Assembly (NCBI GenBank): GCA_032622095.1
Contig: CP136061.1
Coordinates: 123,390,754 to 123,454,753 of the forward strand
Source: Siphonodentalium dalli
Lineage: Eukaryota > Mollusca > Scaphopoda > Gadilida > Siphonodentaliidae
Length of the DNA stretch: 64,000 nucleotides
Direction of reading: 5' to 3'
Numbering within the stretch: the first letter of the stretch is position 1; each line of letters starts with the position of its first letter. Below, piece by piece: positions 36,842-48,261 of this stretch. Position numbers and translations under genes: made by a program. A model generated the notes under the pieces. The model was not told the DNA's origin, searched no databases, and saw only the letters and a program-made list of their open reading frames with translations.

Positions 36842-37380
36842 GTTGGTATTTTCTGATACAATGTCCGGCAATGTCTGCCGTCAATGAATCTCGTCCGTCT
36901 TAAAAAGTTCACCACATATTTTTTGCAATATTTTTACAATTGACAATTCAAATTTGAAAGAATATTTTGTACTTTTTGTTGTACGCCCGTTTAAAAAAAA
37001 CAGCTTGTATTATGTTATTGGTATGACCGTCTGTACATCCATCTGTACGTCAGGGCATCTGTCCCCCCATCCATTCGCTTTTGGTTTGAATATTAATTTC
37101 CAATTATTCTTCAATGCTTTGACCTTCTGTAATGTTTATCATCGTGTTTTTATTAAACATTGTCATCTTATTGGACTACTTGGATTTTGATCGGCAATTC
37201 CACTTAACATTATACAAAACAGTGGTTTTGACATGCGAAATCTCATTATTGGAAAGTTATTAATAATGAAAATAAGAACAATGTCAATCTATTTTTCATT
37301 TACTTGTTGATAATAGTCTGTTTTACAGACTTTTTTGTTATTTCACATGAACCCACTTCAAATGCCTTGAGTTCCTTTAA

Positions 37381-37578
37381 CCCTTTCAGTGCCAAGTCCG
37401 ATTTTTGTATCAACCCATATTTCCTTGATAATTTTTCAAATTTATTGATTATAATAAAGTGATACATTGATGGAAAGAGCTCTTTCCATCAATGTATCAC
37501 ATTATTATAATCAATAAATTTGAAAAATTATCAAGGAAATATGGGTTGATACAAAAATCGGACTTGGCACTGAAAGGG
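37381..37578. mobile_element. FB-B foldback element (TTAA type), reference copy
   Basis: TTAA at 37377-37380 and 37579-37582. Tips CCCTTTCAGTGCCAAGTCCG and complement; the arms are almost perfectly complementary over about 95 bases around 'aaagagctctttcc'. The right TTAA is shared with the next element. Confidence 0.88.
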
Positions 37579-37582
37579 TTAA

Positions 37583-37974
37583 CCCTTTTATACTAAATAC
37601 TACATTTTTAGGTCAATTTTTTTTAACCATGGCACAGATATTTAGTTCCATGGGAAACTGTGCACCTGCGATTATGACGTCTGTCCGACTTCTTTTTTTT
37701 TTAGTTATTCCCCTTTTTCGACTTGGAACATTTTCGTAACATGCATAATTTTGTCCGAGCTTTTATTCCTACATTTTTTGGTCAATATGTTTAGGATTAG
37801 GGTTAGGGGTTAGGTTTGTGCACCTGCAATGGGAATCTGTTATTTTATTATTTTAACTAATGTTTGCTGACTGTGAAACATCTTAGTGTTTTAAAACCTC
37901 TCCAAATGAATAATAAACCATTCCAATGTAGACATTTATAACTGAATGGGAGAATCCAAGTAGTATAGATAGGG
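37583..37974. mobile_element. FB-D-like element sharing a TTAA with the FB-B copy, interior replaced
   Basis: Left tip CCCTTTTATACTAAATACT directly follows the TTAA of the FB-B element. The right part 'aatgaataataaaccattcc' to 'agtagtatagatag' and GGG then TTAA is FB-D. The middle is unrelated ('catgggaaactgtgcacctg') and includes the TTAGGG-like stretch. Confidence 0.65.
37791..37819 (+). repeat. Short degenerate TTAGGG telomere-like run
   Basis: 'ttaggattagggttaggggt' continuing 'taggttt': about four degenerate TTAGGG units inside the interior of the FB-D-like element. Confidence 0.7.
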
Positions 37975-38923
37975 TTAATATTATCATGTGGCACAGGAAT
38001 TTTATTCAGCTGCAGCTATGTTGCTTTTGCTTGATATTTTCGAAGAAGCTAAATGTAAATGATATAAAACTGAGGATCCATTATGTAGCTAATGGTTTCC
38101 CAAAGATAATGCTTCCACAACATCCCTGTCTCTAGTTCCGACTCATAAAGAAATACAGTGTGATGGAGCTCTTTTGATTGGCTTAGACATCCCGTTCAGC
38201 GCCCCAGTGTCGTCTGCCTCACGGCATGCTGGGATACACTAATTTCATTTATTGATAGTTTCAGAAATAGGCCGCTATCTCATTCATTAATGCGTCTGAC
38301 TTAACAAGATTTTTCTCTATTTTTTGTTCAATCCACTCAATTGTTGAAATTGTGTTACACTTTGAAGTACTACAATAAAATTGCTTCAACTCTGTGGGGG
38401 TTAACCATTAGGCTGCTTAACATCAACCAATCTGACTTAGCCCCCGTTTGATGAAGCCGTTAACGGGTTGAAATAATTGATTGCCAGTCAGCTCTAATTT
38501 TTTGAAACGCTCTTGTAAGACAAGCTTGAATGATAGCTGCGATAAAAAATCTAAAATCAATTTTAAACATTTATGGGATAAGAAAAATTAAAATGAGAAT
38601 AATCGATAAATATGTATATGTCATAATGTCGCTATGATTCCAGTCGAGTATAGCTGTGGGCTTATATCGCGTTGATCGCATCACAAGGCGACCTCACTTC
38701 AGGCGTCTTAAGACAAATAGTCTTATTTCTGCAACAAACTTCTCAATTTTTTTTATCCAGAGCGAAGTGTTTTAAGTCTCTCGAAAATTACCTCCCAGGA
38801 CCAGATTGCCCTAGTGACATTACCACCTTCTATTTAATATGTGTGCACATCGAAGGTGACATCTCCCCAATGTAGCAATCACATCAATAATCAACTGGGG
38901 GTTATTTGTGTGACCAAAAGCTA

Positions 38924-40028
38924 CAGTAATGCCCTAAGTAATCGACTCCTTAACCACAGCAGAATTATGGGTAACTTTTCAGGATTTAGTCGGAAATATG
39001 GCTTGTTGCCATTCATCAGAAAGCTCTCACTGAGAGCTTTCTGATGAAAAGCAACAAGCCATATTTCCGACTAAATCCTGAAAAGTTACCCATAATTCTG
39101 CTGTGGTTAACCCTTTGAACCCGATTGGCTGCAAAAGCTGCCAGCCAGAAAACGTTCATACACCCGACTGGCCGCAAAAGCGGCCAGCAGCATTCAGTGA
39201 CATCATAAACCTATGTAGCATGTGTACACATGTTATAACCATTGGTATATCCACTTATATCTATGTAAATGATCCCAAGGAACTTCAGCAGTGCCATGGG
39301 TGCATGTGTTTGAGTTTGTTGCCGACTAGTTGGGGTAGAAAAACATGCGCATGCTCACAGCGCAGAATTAAACAAACGTACACTATTTGAAGCGATTCGG
39401 GTAAAGCTCTACATTGTTGCGTGGTTCGCAGGATTGTTGAAAGACACCATTTCGATCACTCTTTTCGGTTTAAATTAGTATTGCATACATAATCAGTGTT
39501 CTGTCATATGTGAGGAAGGCGCACGCAGTTTCTTATTTGAGTCGATTTGTTTCGCGCATGCGCATAGGATAAAATGATGAATGTATGGATTTTTGTGAAA
39601 TGATACAATCACATCAAGGATCTCCATAGTACATAAATTTGCGTTATAGTGCTGCACGTTTTGACATTGCACCAGAGTAGTACTGTGGAAATGGGTTGCA
39701 TGGTCACAATACCATCTAGTCCGATCTACTTGCACGTGCACATTATAAACACGTGGTCAACTCGTGCATTATTGAGCAATTATGTAAAGTTTAAGACTAG
39801 TGGCACCATTTGAACAATGTAACCAGATCGTAAAATAATCAGTGGTCCATGGGGAACATACATCTAAAGTTTCAAAAATGTGACACCACTTGAACATAAA
39901 CAACACCATACATCTAAACACTGGCCACAATATAAAAAATACCACTGGGAGCCCAGGGTCAGGGTGTCGATCGTTGTGGGGAGCCAGGGTTCAAAGGGTT
40001 AAGGAGTCGATTACTTAGGACATTACTG
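38924..40028. mobile_element. FB-A foldback MITE split by an 888-bp TTAA element
   Basis: Left part 38924-39110 begins TA|CAGTAATGCCCTAAGTAATC and includes the centre and most of the right arm to 'ctgctgtggttaa'. The right part 40003-40028 is 'ggagtcgattacttaggaca' then TTACTG|TA. Removing 39111-39998 and one TTAA restores a continuous arm. Confidence 0.88.
39111..39998. mobile_element. 888-bp non-autonomous TTAA (piggyBac-type) element nested in FB-A
   Basis: Tips CCCTTTGAACCC and GGGTTCAAAGGG are exact inverted repeats, and TTAA occurs at 39107-39110 and 39999-40002. The host FB-A sequence proves the insertion boundaries. Sub-terminal direct repeats near the left end ('ggctgcaaaagctgccagc' and 'ggccgcaaaagcggccagc') are each small palindromes. 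No transposase frame; open frames of 82-95 codons on both strands show no recognisable domain. Confidence 0.85.
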
Positions 40029-40085
40029 TATATTGAACAGAAGAAAATAATTTAGAACCACATTCTGAACTTGGTCGGCGAGTTG

Positions 40086-40445
40086 AGCTGTGTCTACAAA
40101 AACTACATTTATATCATGACACGTGTACTTCATATGGATCTTCGGTGTGCCCTCTAGATGGGAGCTTACCATTTTTTCCGAACTCTGCTAAAAACATGGC
40201 CCCCATCATGGATTTCACATTTGTATCTGTCGGCACACCATGCAGCCCACAATTATTTGCAAAATGTTTTGAAAATTTACAGGCAGATTTGGGATCGCCT
40301 CTAAATAGGAATTATTGAATTTGACTGATTTTCGAATAAAAAAATGTTGACGTTTAGTATTACATAGACATATCCACTATCCGCATCCCTTGTTACTCCA
40401 TTAACTGTCACATTTAAAATTAACCACTCTCCAAGTTGAGCTTCA
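40086..40445 (+). repeat. Short copy of the AGCTCAACTT/AAGTTGAGCT repeat
   Basis: It contains 'acttcatatggatcttcggt', 'aaaacatggcccccatcatg' and ends 'tccaagttgagct', like 57750-59871 and 47536-48110. Confidence 0.6.
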
Positions 40446-40948
40446 GTTTCCTTGACACTTTAATTATTTTTCTGGACACCATTGATTAACGTACTTGAAT
40501 CTTTAGCTATATTTTAATGGATAGTCTTGACATCAAATAGGAATATTGAGTATTGGGTTGAACTATTAATTGTATAGAATTATTGAAGGGCCCAGTTAGT
40601 GACTATGATGGAGTTGTTGTTAAACTAAGATTGCCAATTCCCATCATGAATTACTGGTTTGCAGTACATGGTGGGCCAGATTTGTGATCGCGACATATAG
40701 TATGTTTTTGGTGGTAGGAAATTTGTCTGGTATTGCATAGTTCCCATCAGAGAGCATAAGAATAATGACCAGCACACACTATGCTGGAAGTCAATTAGAT
40801 TAAGGGGTGTAGCTGCCTCCAACCAGCTAGAGTTAGATGCTATTTTCTTCATGGAAGATTGAAGCCGTGAGAGAAGAAATAGTGTACATCTCCATAGGCC
40901 ATCTTAAAGGTACTCAATCCGATCAGGGGGTCCCCATATCATCAAGAT

Positions 40949-40972
40949 ACAACAACAACAACAACAACAACA
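40949..40972 (+). repeat. (CAA)n microsatellite
   Basis: About eight tandem CAA/ACA triplets. Confidence 0.9.
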
Positions 40973-41866
40973 TTTCTTCAAGATACCTTTAGTTATCAGA
41001 ATCAATTAATTGCAACAAAATAATGCTAACCTGTCAACTATGGTATCAAATTATCCAAAATAGGTTATTTATCAACATTTTGTTCAATGAAATATGGCCA
41101 TATTATTACTCGAGTATTCACGAAATTCGGCCATATTACCACTTTGTTTTTAGAGTTATCCATCTTAATCCGCAATTTTGTCTGCAACCGTCCGTTTGAT
41201 GACATGTTTCTGGGTCACAAATAATTGCACATCTCGAGAAATGACAAACTTAAAAAAATCGATATCTGATATCTGAAAATCTGTTACACCTTGATCAATT
41301 ATGAATATATGCCTTAAATGTTACAACTTACTATCCACTAAATGTGTAACCCTTATTAAATAACTGAGTCTCGAGTTTACTTCCCATAGGTCAGATTCAC
41401 AAATAATGTTTCTTCCTTTCGTTAGGGTGGTGTTGAGAACAGATGACTTTTTTGACAATTAATTAAAAATGTTCATGGAATTGTTTTTTAAAAATCAAAT
41501 TAAAAAAAAGTTAGGATACATTTTCAATCAATTGGTTGCATTAAAAAACTAGAGCTCTTATCCAGTGCATTGTTTTTTTTCTGGGGAAAGATAAATAAGA
41601 GCGATCCTGCACACTTCTTTCAAAATAAAAACATCTTTATTTAAATGTATTCGAACTAATGAACCAATGAGTTTAAATAGATCACAATAATAGCTAAGAT
41701 TTTCTTGAGGATTCAACTACATGTAGTTTGATTTAATTTTTTTTTATTTATTTAGCTCAAAGGGGAATTATCTCCCTTTAAATTACCATAGTGCAGAAAA
41801 GATGTTGAGTTTACAAAAAATAAAACAGCTGAGGATGGACAATTTGTCACCTCAGTGCTTCCTTAA

Positions 41867-42111
41867 CACTTTCTATACTAAATGGATTCTCCCAGTAAGT
41901 TAAAAGTGTTCAACAGAATTGTCTATTATTGATTAGGAGGGATGTTAAGGTGATAAAGGCAGACGACAGATAAATAAAAGTGCAGAAGAACTCCTATTTA
42001 TTGGAGGGAAATGTTCAGGTAATAAGTTCAACATGGTCATTTGTTGAACTTATTGTCTGAACATATCCTACGGGATAACTACTCATCAATGATGCTTTAG
42101 TATAGAAAGGG
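41867..42111. mobile_element. FB-D foldback element (TTAA type)
   Basis: TTAA at 41863-41866 and 42112-42115; tips CACTTTCTATACTAAATGG and 'tttagtatagaaaggg'. The central hairpin is 'aagttcaacatggtcatttg..ttgaactt'. Inverted orientation relative to 29970-30223. Confidence 0.82.
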
Positions 42112-42219
42112 TTAACTTGTGGCATTAGATCATTATCACTTTGTAACACAGTGAATTTCCATAATAACATGCATGTGTGGTGAATCCTTTTGATGATATT
42201 AGGGGATCCCCTTTAATAA

Positions 42220-42419
42220 CCCTTTCAGTGCCAAGTCTGATTTTTGTATCAACCCATATTTCCTTGATCATTTTTCAAATTTATTGATTATAATAATGTG
42301 ATACGTTAATGGAAAGAGCTCTTTTTTCCATCAATGTATCACATTATTATAATCAATAAATTTGAAAAATTATCAGGAAATATGGTTTGATACAAAAATC
42401 GGACTTGGCACTGAAAGGG
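42220..42419. mobile_element. FB-B foldback element (TTAA type)
   Basis: Tips CCCTTTCAGTGCCAAGTCTG and complement, with the centre 'aagagctcttttttcc'. The right flank is TTAA and the left flank ATAA (one change). Confidence 0.83.
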
Positions 42420-42721
42420 TTAATTAATAACACTAGAGAGAGAAGTGATTTCTTCATAATCCATTCCGCTAAGCTGCATCCTGTCATAAAGTATAGAGCA
42501 TTACAAAATTGATTGAGAATAATTATCAAATCTCTCTGATGTGAATATTTCAGGGTTGATATGTTAATCTGTAATCCTGGAAAGTTTGGAATAAATAATG
42601 TGGTCTGAAACCCTGAATTTAAGAATGATTACGGAAGAATTTACCACTTGAATGCTTTCTCATATCCTTAAAACGAGTAAAAATTAAAAAAATAGATCAA
42701 TAAAATAGCATTGGGTTCATC

Positions 42722-43146
42722 ACACCTTAAAATAGTGTGCCTGTCATTTGCAGAATGAGGGTCAGAATAAGCACAGCAGGCTAGCATCACTAAATTCACC
42801 CTCTGGGGACCTCATTCTGTTTGGCCTCATCTTCTGGGAAGTATCTTTCATCTCAAATTTACATTGTTTTTACTTTTTACCTTCTTTTCAGTTTCTATAT
42901 CCCCCTAAATTGCAGAAGATAAAATGCACAATCGAGGTGACTAATGTGTGTACATCATCAACATCAACCGGGGAACTTCAATCTGATCCTAGGTCTCCCA
43001 TAGCTGTTGAGGCTTTACAGAATGAGGTTGGCATAGGGTGAATTTGGTCATGCTAGCCCACCGTGCGGGACAGCGTCACTAAAATGACTAAATTTACCCT
43101 CTGGTGACCTCAGTCTGCAAATGACAAGACACACTATTTCAAGGCG
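42722..43146. mobile_element. FB-E element (hAT-like), nearly full length
   Basis: Left 'ccttaaaatagtgtgcctg' and right 'agacacactatttcaagg'. The interior runs in the opposite order from the 3922 copy ('tctatatccccctaaattgc', 'cctaggtctcccatagctg'). The GAATGAGG / CCTCATTC blocks pair. Confidence 0.75.
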
Positions 43147-43350
43147 ACACTTGCATTGCTACCCTTGACTACATATTTCTTAATAAGGATTTCTTGGACG
43201 TGGGTAATCTGTTTTGTTATGGCTGTTTCCTTTGAGCTCTATATCCGTCCCGCATGTTTCCACACGCAGGTCTTTAGCTGCAGCCATTTTCATGCTGATA
43301 TAAAGAATCCTTATCCACAATCAATATTCACCTGTGTTGTTGAATCTCGT

Positions 43351-43948
43351 TAGGCATGCTGGCATTACAAGCAGTTAGTCCTGTGTAAGGCATGCTGGCA
43401 TTATGGGCAGGTATACATGTAGTAGTGCATAAGGAATGTGGGCATTGTGAGCAGGTATAGTTATGCGTAAGGCATGCTGGCATCACGATCAGGTATAGTC
43501 GTGCATTAGGCATGTTGGCATTACGATCAGGTATAGACGTATGTTAGCATGCAGGTATAGTTATGCATTAGGTATGCTGGCATTACGATCAGGTATAGAC
43601 GTATGTTAGCATGCAGGTATAGTTATGCATTAGGTATGCTGGCATTACGAGCAGGTATAGTCATGTGTAAGGCATGCTGGCATCACGATCAGGTATAGAC
43701 GTATGTTAGCATGCAGGTATAGTTATGCATTAGGTATGCTGGCATTATGAGCAGGTATAGTCATGTGTAAGGCATGCTGGCATCACGATCAGGTATAGTC
43801 GTGCATTAGGCATGTGGGCATTACGATCAGGTATAGACGTATGTTAGCATGCAGGTATAGTTATGCATTAATTAGGCATGCTGGCATTACGAGCAGGTGT
43901 AGTCCTATGTTAGCATGCTGGTCCTATTAGCAGGTATAGTCATGCATT
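43351..43948 (+). repeat. Minisatellite of 'ggcatgctggcattacga..caggtatag' units
   Basis: About 600 bases of tandem, imperfect units of two lengths: one of about 38-40 bases ('aaggcatgctggcatcacga' then 'tcaggtatagtcgtgcatt') and a shorter one ('acgtatgttagcatgcaggt' then 'atagttatgcatt'). The two kinds combine into a larger repeated block near 43530-43860. Confidence 0.88.
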
Positions 43949-44287
43949 CAAGTTAATCTATAACCGGTACATGTTCGCTCTCTTATAAATATCTTATATA
44001 TATCATATGTTAGCTATAACTTGTGTACAAAAGATATAGTTTTTGTTATCATGTTCATGTATAATGAGTCTAGGTAGGCCCACATATACAGGTATAATCG
44101 GACTCAAGGTTAACATTGCTAATATTGTATTTTTTCCTCTTCAAATTAGAAAAATCTTTTAAAACATTGTTGAATGTATAAAATAAAATGATTATCTGAA
44201 CTTGAAATTTGGATAAACTAACTGAAGCAGGCTCCCTTCTGTAGAATAAACTGAGAAATATAGTCCCTGCATTATTGTTTCAATGTT

Positions 44288-44385
44288 CCCCGTCAGAACA
44301 TCAAAAAGTTCTCAGGCTTTGAACTGGCGGAATATGATCTACATTGGCATAACCAGAGTATAGATTCATGGCATGATCTGGAGCA
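44288..44385 (+). repeat. Single-arm copy of the 1413-1924 foldback repeat
   Basis: 'cagaacatcaaaaagttctc', 'aactggcggaatatgatcta' and 'gattcatggcatgatct' match the 1819-1924 arm. Confidence 0.65.
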
Positions 44386-46259
44386 ATGTGTAATACTAAA
44401 TTTGATCCATTTAAACAATTTCAAACTGGGACAACCAGTCCTGTTAAATGACTGAAACATTCAATTGACCTACATAAACTGCAGCACTTGCAAAAATTAG
44501 AACCACTGAGTCGTGTATTAACAGCTTTGGGGATTCTTTTCTACTACTCTCATGAAAAAGAATTAAATCATGTTAGTCGCGGTGTCAGAAATCTAGTTCG
44601 AATGTCAATCACGGTGAGGACATTAAAGTGCAATACATCATTGGCAATAGGAGATAGAATCAATATTTCAGATAATTCTCGATAGTCATAATTGTCACTA
44701 TCTGCAATTGTGTAGTTAACTTGCCTTCTCTTAGTGATCTTACTGATCAGTGACAGGATTCGTTGCGATCTTACTGATCACTGCCGGATTTGTAACTTTG
44801 CGTTCATGTGGCTGCTCCATGGTAATAAAATGTCTAATTATTGATACTTTTGTGGTGGAACACAAAAAATCAATAACTATTGGCATTCACTCACGGAGCG
44901 AAACATTCGCTCCAAAAATGTTTGCCGCATATCGGGCTTTATTAATAGCACACACACACCACACAGCAGATTTCACGGGAAGCTTGAACGCATAAAATTG
45001 CTCTCGAATCGCGTTATTGACAATTCTTTACAAACGTACAATTTGTATAATCGGACACCTCCATAATTATAATATTTCATCAGATTGAGCAGATAACAAT
45101 CTTGTTTTTCACTGGCAAATTTACAAATGATTATTGATGACGTGCTTGCTTAAAACTTTTATCTGATTTTCGATGTCTGATGCGGATGTTAGATTATAAA
45201 CTAATGTGATTGATCGTGTATATTCTTTTCATGCTCCAGTGATTAGCACACAGAATTCTCTACTCCAGCAAGAATGGTTTTATTGATCTAAATATCATCA
45301 ACTAAATAAACTGAAATATCTAACATATAATATATATAGAATTTATTTCATGTTATCGAACATATGGTTGTGTTTGAAATTGATGATTAGGTAGATTTAT
45401 AATGTCTGGTAGTTTGAAAAAAATGCAATAAGACTATAAATAGGACAAGTAATTCTTATGTCTTGTGTTATCACTATAGATAATATATTTTTAGGTCATT
45501 ACATTTGTTTAAAAGGGCTGCCCTCGTTTTGATCCATTAAATGGATTGGTATGGTATATTGTCAATTCAGGCGCTGAGATATATATCAACATATTCGATC
45601 AAGTGAAATCATATAAATTACTATTTCTCTGTGACTCACTTAGAGAAAAATGTAGATAAATACTATAAATGTCTTGGATTTCGTTGGCATAAATTTTCGT
45701 GGTTTGTCATCAAAAGGCTTTTTCGTCGGGACATGAATTCGTGGATCAGATATCATATTTATGCACATCAACAGGTCCTACAATAGCTGCTTCATGACAT
45801 ATTTGAGTGGTCACTATTGAGAAATTAGACCCCAAGGTATTCCGAAGGTGAAAGCACATCACGCAATCATTACCATAATAGCTACCAGCTTCATTTCAAA
45901 CATTGACCAGTTAGTTATTTATTGTTTATGTAGTCTGCACGTGGTGAAACCATTAGCCTTTATTAAGAGACCAATTCATTGATCATTGTTTATACAAACT
46001 GTTATAGAAGGGATCAGATTATCAGCATATAAATTTTGTATTCGATGAATGAATGATATTTTGTTTAAAAATATTACATTTCATCTTGTCTCCTGTGTTT
46101 TTCCCGCATACATTTTACGACATGTCAAAAACAGACGTAATGCCCAATCGTCATTTCCATGTCATATATTGGTATTTGCTTATCCAACTCAAGAATCAAT
46201 TATTTCATTGGATGTTGATTTTGTGGTTGAGCCAAACCACGAAATCAATGAATAACAGA

Positions 46260-46286
46260 CCCCCCCCCCCCCCCCCCCCCCCCCCC
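46260..46286 (+). repeat. Poly-C run (27)
   Basis: Twenty-seven consecutive C, the longest homopolymer in the window. It yields a proline-rich spurious frame. Confidence 0.95.
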
Positions 46287-46610
46287 GGCAATTAAAAGGA
46301 TTTTACAGTTAGCAGAATTGTCCTTTATCTTAAAATAAACAACTGCCCACTGACTTGACAATTACATTGATCTTTGGCATAGATTTTGAGTCTGCTTTCC
46401 AAGAAATAGGTACAAGCTTTCAAGTCCATTTCTTGGCCTTTAGTAATGAAAAACCATTAGTCCATGCAGGGATAATAGAAAGTTCTGCCCATATATGTAT
46501 GGAAATGTTTAAGGTTTGATGACTCAGCAACCGGAATGTGTAATTCATGATCACTAAAATCAGGCAATCAGGATTCTAAATATAAAATAGAATTTTTTCT
46601 CAAATTTCAG

Positions 46611-46711
46611 GAAAAATACACATAAGTGCCGATGAATTATGGAAGTCAATTCGTGTTGAGTCTGACACACGTCTGCTACGAGAAGACATGGCAATACCCA
46701 AGGAACTGAAG
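46611..46711 (+). CDS. Internal exon D of the unknown charged protein
   Basis: A 101-base exon (phase 1 in, phase 0 out) encoding residues 211-244. The acceptor is TTTTTTCTCAAATTTCAG at 46610 and the donor is AAG|GTAAAT at 46712. The peptide runs GKIHISADELWKSIR through to AIPKELK. It sits about 9.8 kb after exon C and only 732 bases before exon E, so exons D-H form a compact 3' cluster. Confidence 0.8.
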
Positions 46712-46885
46712 GTAAATTGGATTGCTGACAGTGCAGCTATTCCATGAATAATTAATTAAGAACTATGGCAGTTGATTTCAGCTGATTGATGATTATAGAC
46801 AGGCCAGTAAGTGCAAAGATAGGAGATTGCTCATACAGTAGGCTCTTAGCATGGGGCTTTCACATAATTATCAATTGCATTTTAA

Positions 46886-47092
46886 CCCTCTCCCCACTGA
46901 ATGGATTATCCCATTCAGCTGTAAAATGATACATAGGTGTAGTCTATTATTTATTTTGAGGGATGTTGTAGGAGCTTTCATATAATGATCAATTGCAAAG
47001 CATGTTACCATCTCATTACTGAATGGATTCTCCCATTCAGTTGTAAAAGCATACATCAGAATAGTTGATTGTTCAATTGGAGGGTTGTTTTT
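46886..47092. mobile_element. Two tandem FB-D end fragments
   Basis: 'actgaatggattatcccatt' (46899) and 'actgaatggattctcccatt' (47020) are each followed by 'cagttgtaaaa..atacat' and 'gattgttcaattggaggg'-like sequence, as in FB-D arms. TTAA and CCCTCT lie at the left border. The hairpin core is absent. Confidence 0.55.
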
Positions 47093-47218
47093 TTAATACA
47101 AGCACAGTGATATACCGAACTTTACAGGCGTGTGATATGGTTAACATTATCTGACAAGTTTGTTGTTGCGTAACCTTACCAGAGCCATCAGGCTATAGAT
47201 GTACCTATAGTGGCACAA

Positions 47219-47400
47219 CAAACGAGTATGATAACTAGCTTTGTAAAAAATGAGTGTGATAACTAGCTGTGTATCAAGTGAGTGCGATAACTAGTGGTGT
47301 AACAAATGAGTGCGATGACCAGCGGTGTATCAAATGAGTGCGATAACTAACAATGTATCAAATGAGTGCGATAACTAGTTGTGTAAAAATTAAGTGCTGT
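47219..47400 (+). repeat. Minisatellite, about six units of 29-30 bp
   Basis: Unit 'caaatgagtgcgataactag' plus 'tggtgtat' repeated with substitutions. It ends 43 bases before exon E. Confidence 0.88.
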
Positions 47401-47443
47401 GAATGTTACAAGTGGTGTCAATTAACACTGTGTGTTTTTTCAG

Positions 47444-47524
47444 GAGTCATACAGTGCTTTTGTGAGGCAGTGTCTGGCAGAGAACAAGAGACCGGTCCAC
47501 AGAAACTTCTCTGCTTCAGAAGAT
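47444..47524 (+). CDS. Internal exon E of the unknown charged protein
   Basis: An 81-base exon, phase 0 at both ends, encoding residues 245-271 (starts ESYSAFVRQC, ends FSASED). The acceptor is a long T-tract TGTGTTTTTTCAG at 47443 and the donor is GAT|GTACGT at 47525. A minisatellite of about 30-bp units (47219-47400) ends 43 bases upstream of this exon, close to where the branch point should lie. Immediately downstream of the donor a dispersed repeat begins (about 47536). Confidence 0.8.
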
Positions 47525-47535
47525 GTACGTACTAG

Positions 47536-48110
47536 TTAGCTCAACTTTACTTTGTAAAGTTTTAGCTATTGCCATATCCGTGCATCCATCTGTCTGTCAA
47601 AAATTTCCTTTGGCTCACCCTACAGGCCACATCCCTTATCCGATCATCACCAAACTTCATATGGATCTTCGGGGTGACCTCTAGAATGGAGCCATAAATC
47701 TTCTTCTTTTTTTTTAAATTGACAGGCACATGTAGTATCGCTTCTAGATTTTAGCGATTTTCAATGAAAAAAATGGCCGCTGGCAGCCATCTTCGATTTA
47801 ACTCTTTGCATGACTAAATCCTTTGGATCACATTACAGACCACATCCCCCATCCGATTATCACCAAACTTCATATGGATCTTCGGGGTGACCTCTAGAAT
47901 GGAGCTATAAATTTATTTTTTTTTGTTGAAAATTTACAGGCATATTTAGTATCGCCTCTAGATTTTAGCGATTTTCAATGAAAAAATGGCCGCTGGCAGC
48001 CATCTTGGATTTTACTCTTTGCATGACTAAATCCTTTGGATCACCCTCCAGACCACATCCCTCATCCGATCATCACCAAACTTCATGTGGGTCTTTGGGG
48101 TGACTTCTAG
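47536..48110 (+). repeat. Tandem copies of a 210-bp dispersed repeat
   Basis: It starts 'ttagctcaactttactttgt', the same as 57750. The phrase 'caccaaacttcatatggatc' recurs at about 47649, 47861 and 48073 and 'aatggccgctggcagccatc' at about 47772 and 47985. It starts 12 bases after the exon E donor. Confidence 0.78.
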
Positions 48111-48261
48111 TTTTATATCATCATAAAACCACCAAGTTTATTATAAAAAAAGGTTTCACAACGGGAATGATTTAATACTGGTAATAACAGTAATAATAAT
48201 AAATTTATTATGCACTGGACATTACTTAGTTTCAATGGACCGAACAAATAATAACCCCAAA

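Noticed and set aside
39103-39741. Open frames of 82-95 codons on each strand of the 888-bp TTAA element
   Set aside because: No transposase motif or domain, and the frames overlap on opposite strands; the element is treated as non-coding.
43351-43948. Regularly spaced repeats considered as a CRISPR array
   Set aside because: There are no unique spacers between constant repeats; it is a head-to-tail minisatellite in a eukaryotic intron.
44488-44685. Frame with 'ALGILFYYSHEKELNHV', faintly like part of a COR domain of ROCO-type proteins
   Set aside because: The resemblance is a short hydrophobic pattern only; no expected downstream motif, no splice sites, and it lies in the intron of another gene.
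46053-46295. Frame ending in a run of prolines
   Set aside because: The proline run is the 27-base poly-C homopolymer; no other coding evidence.
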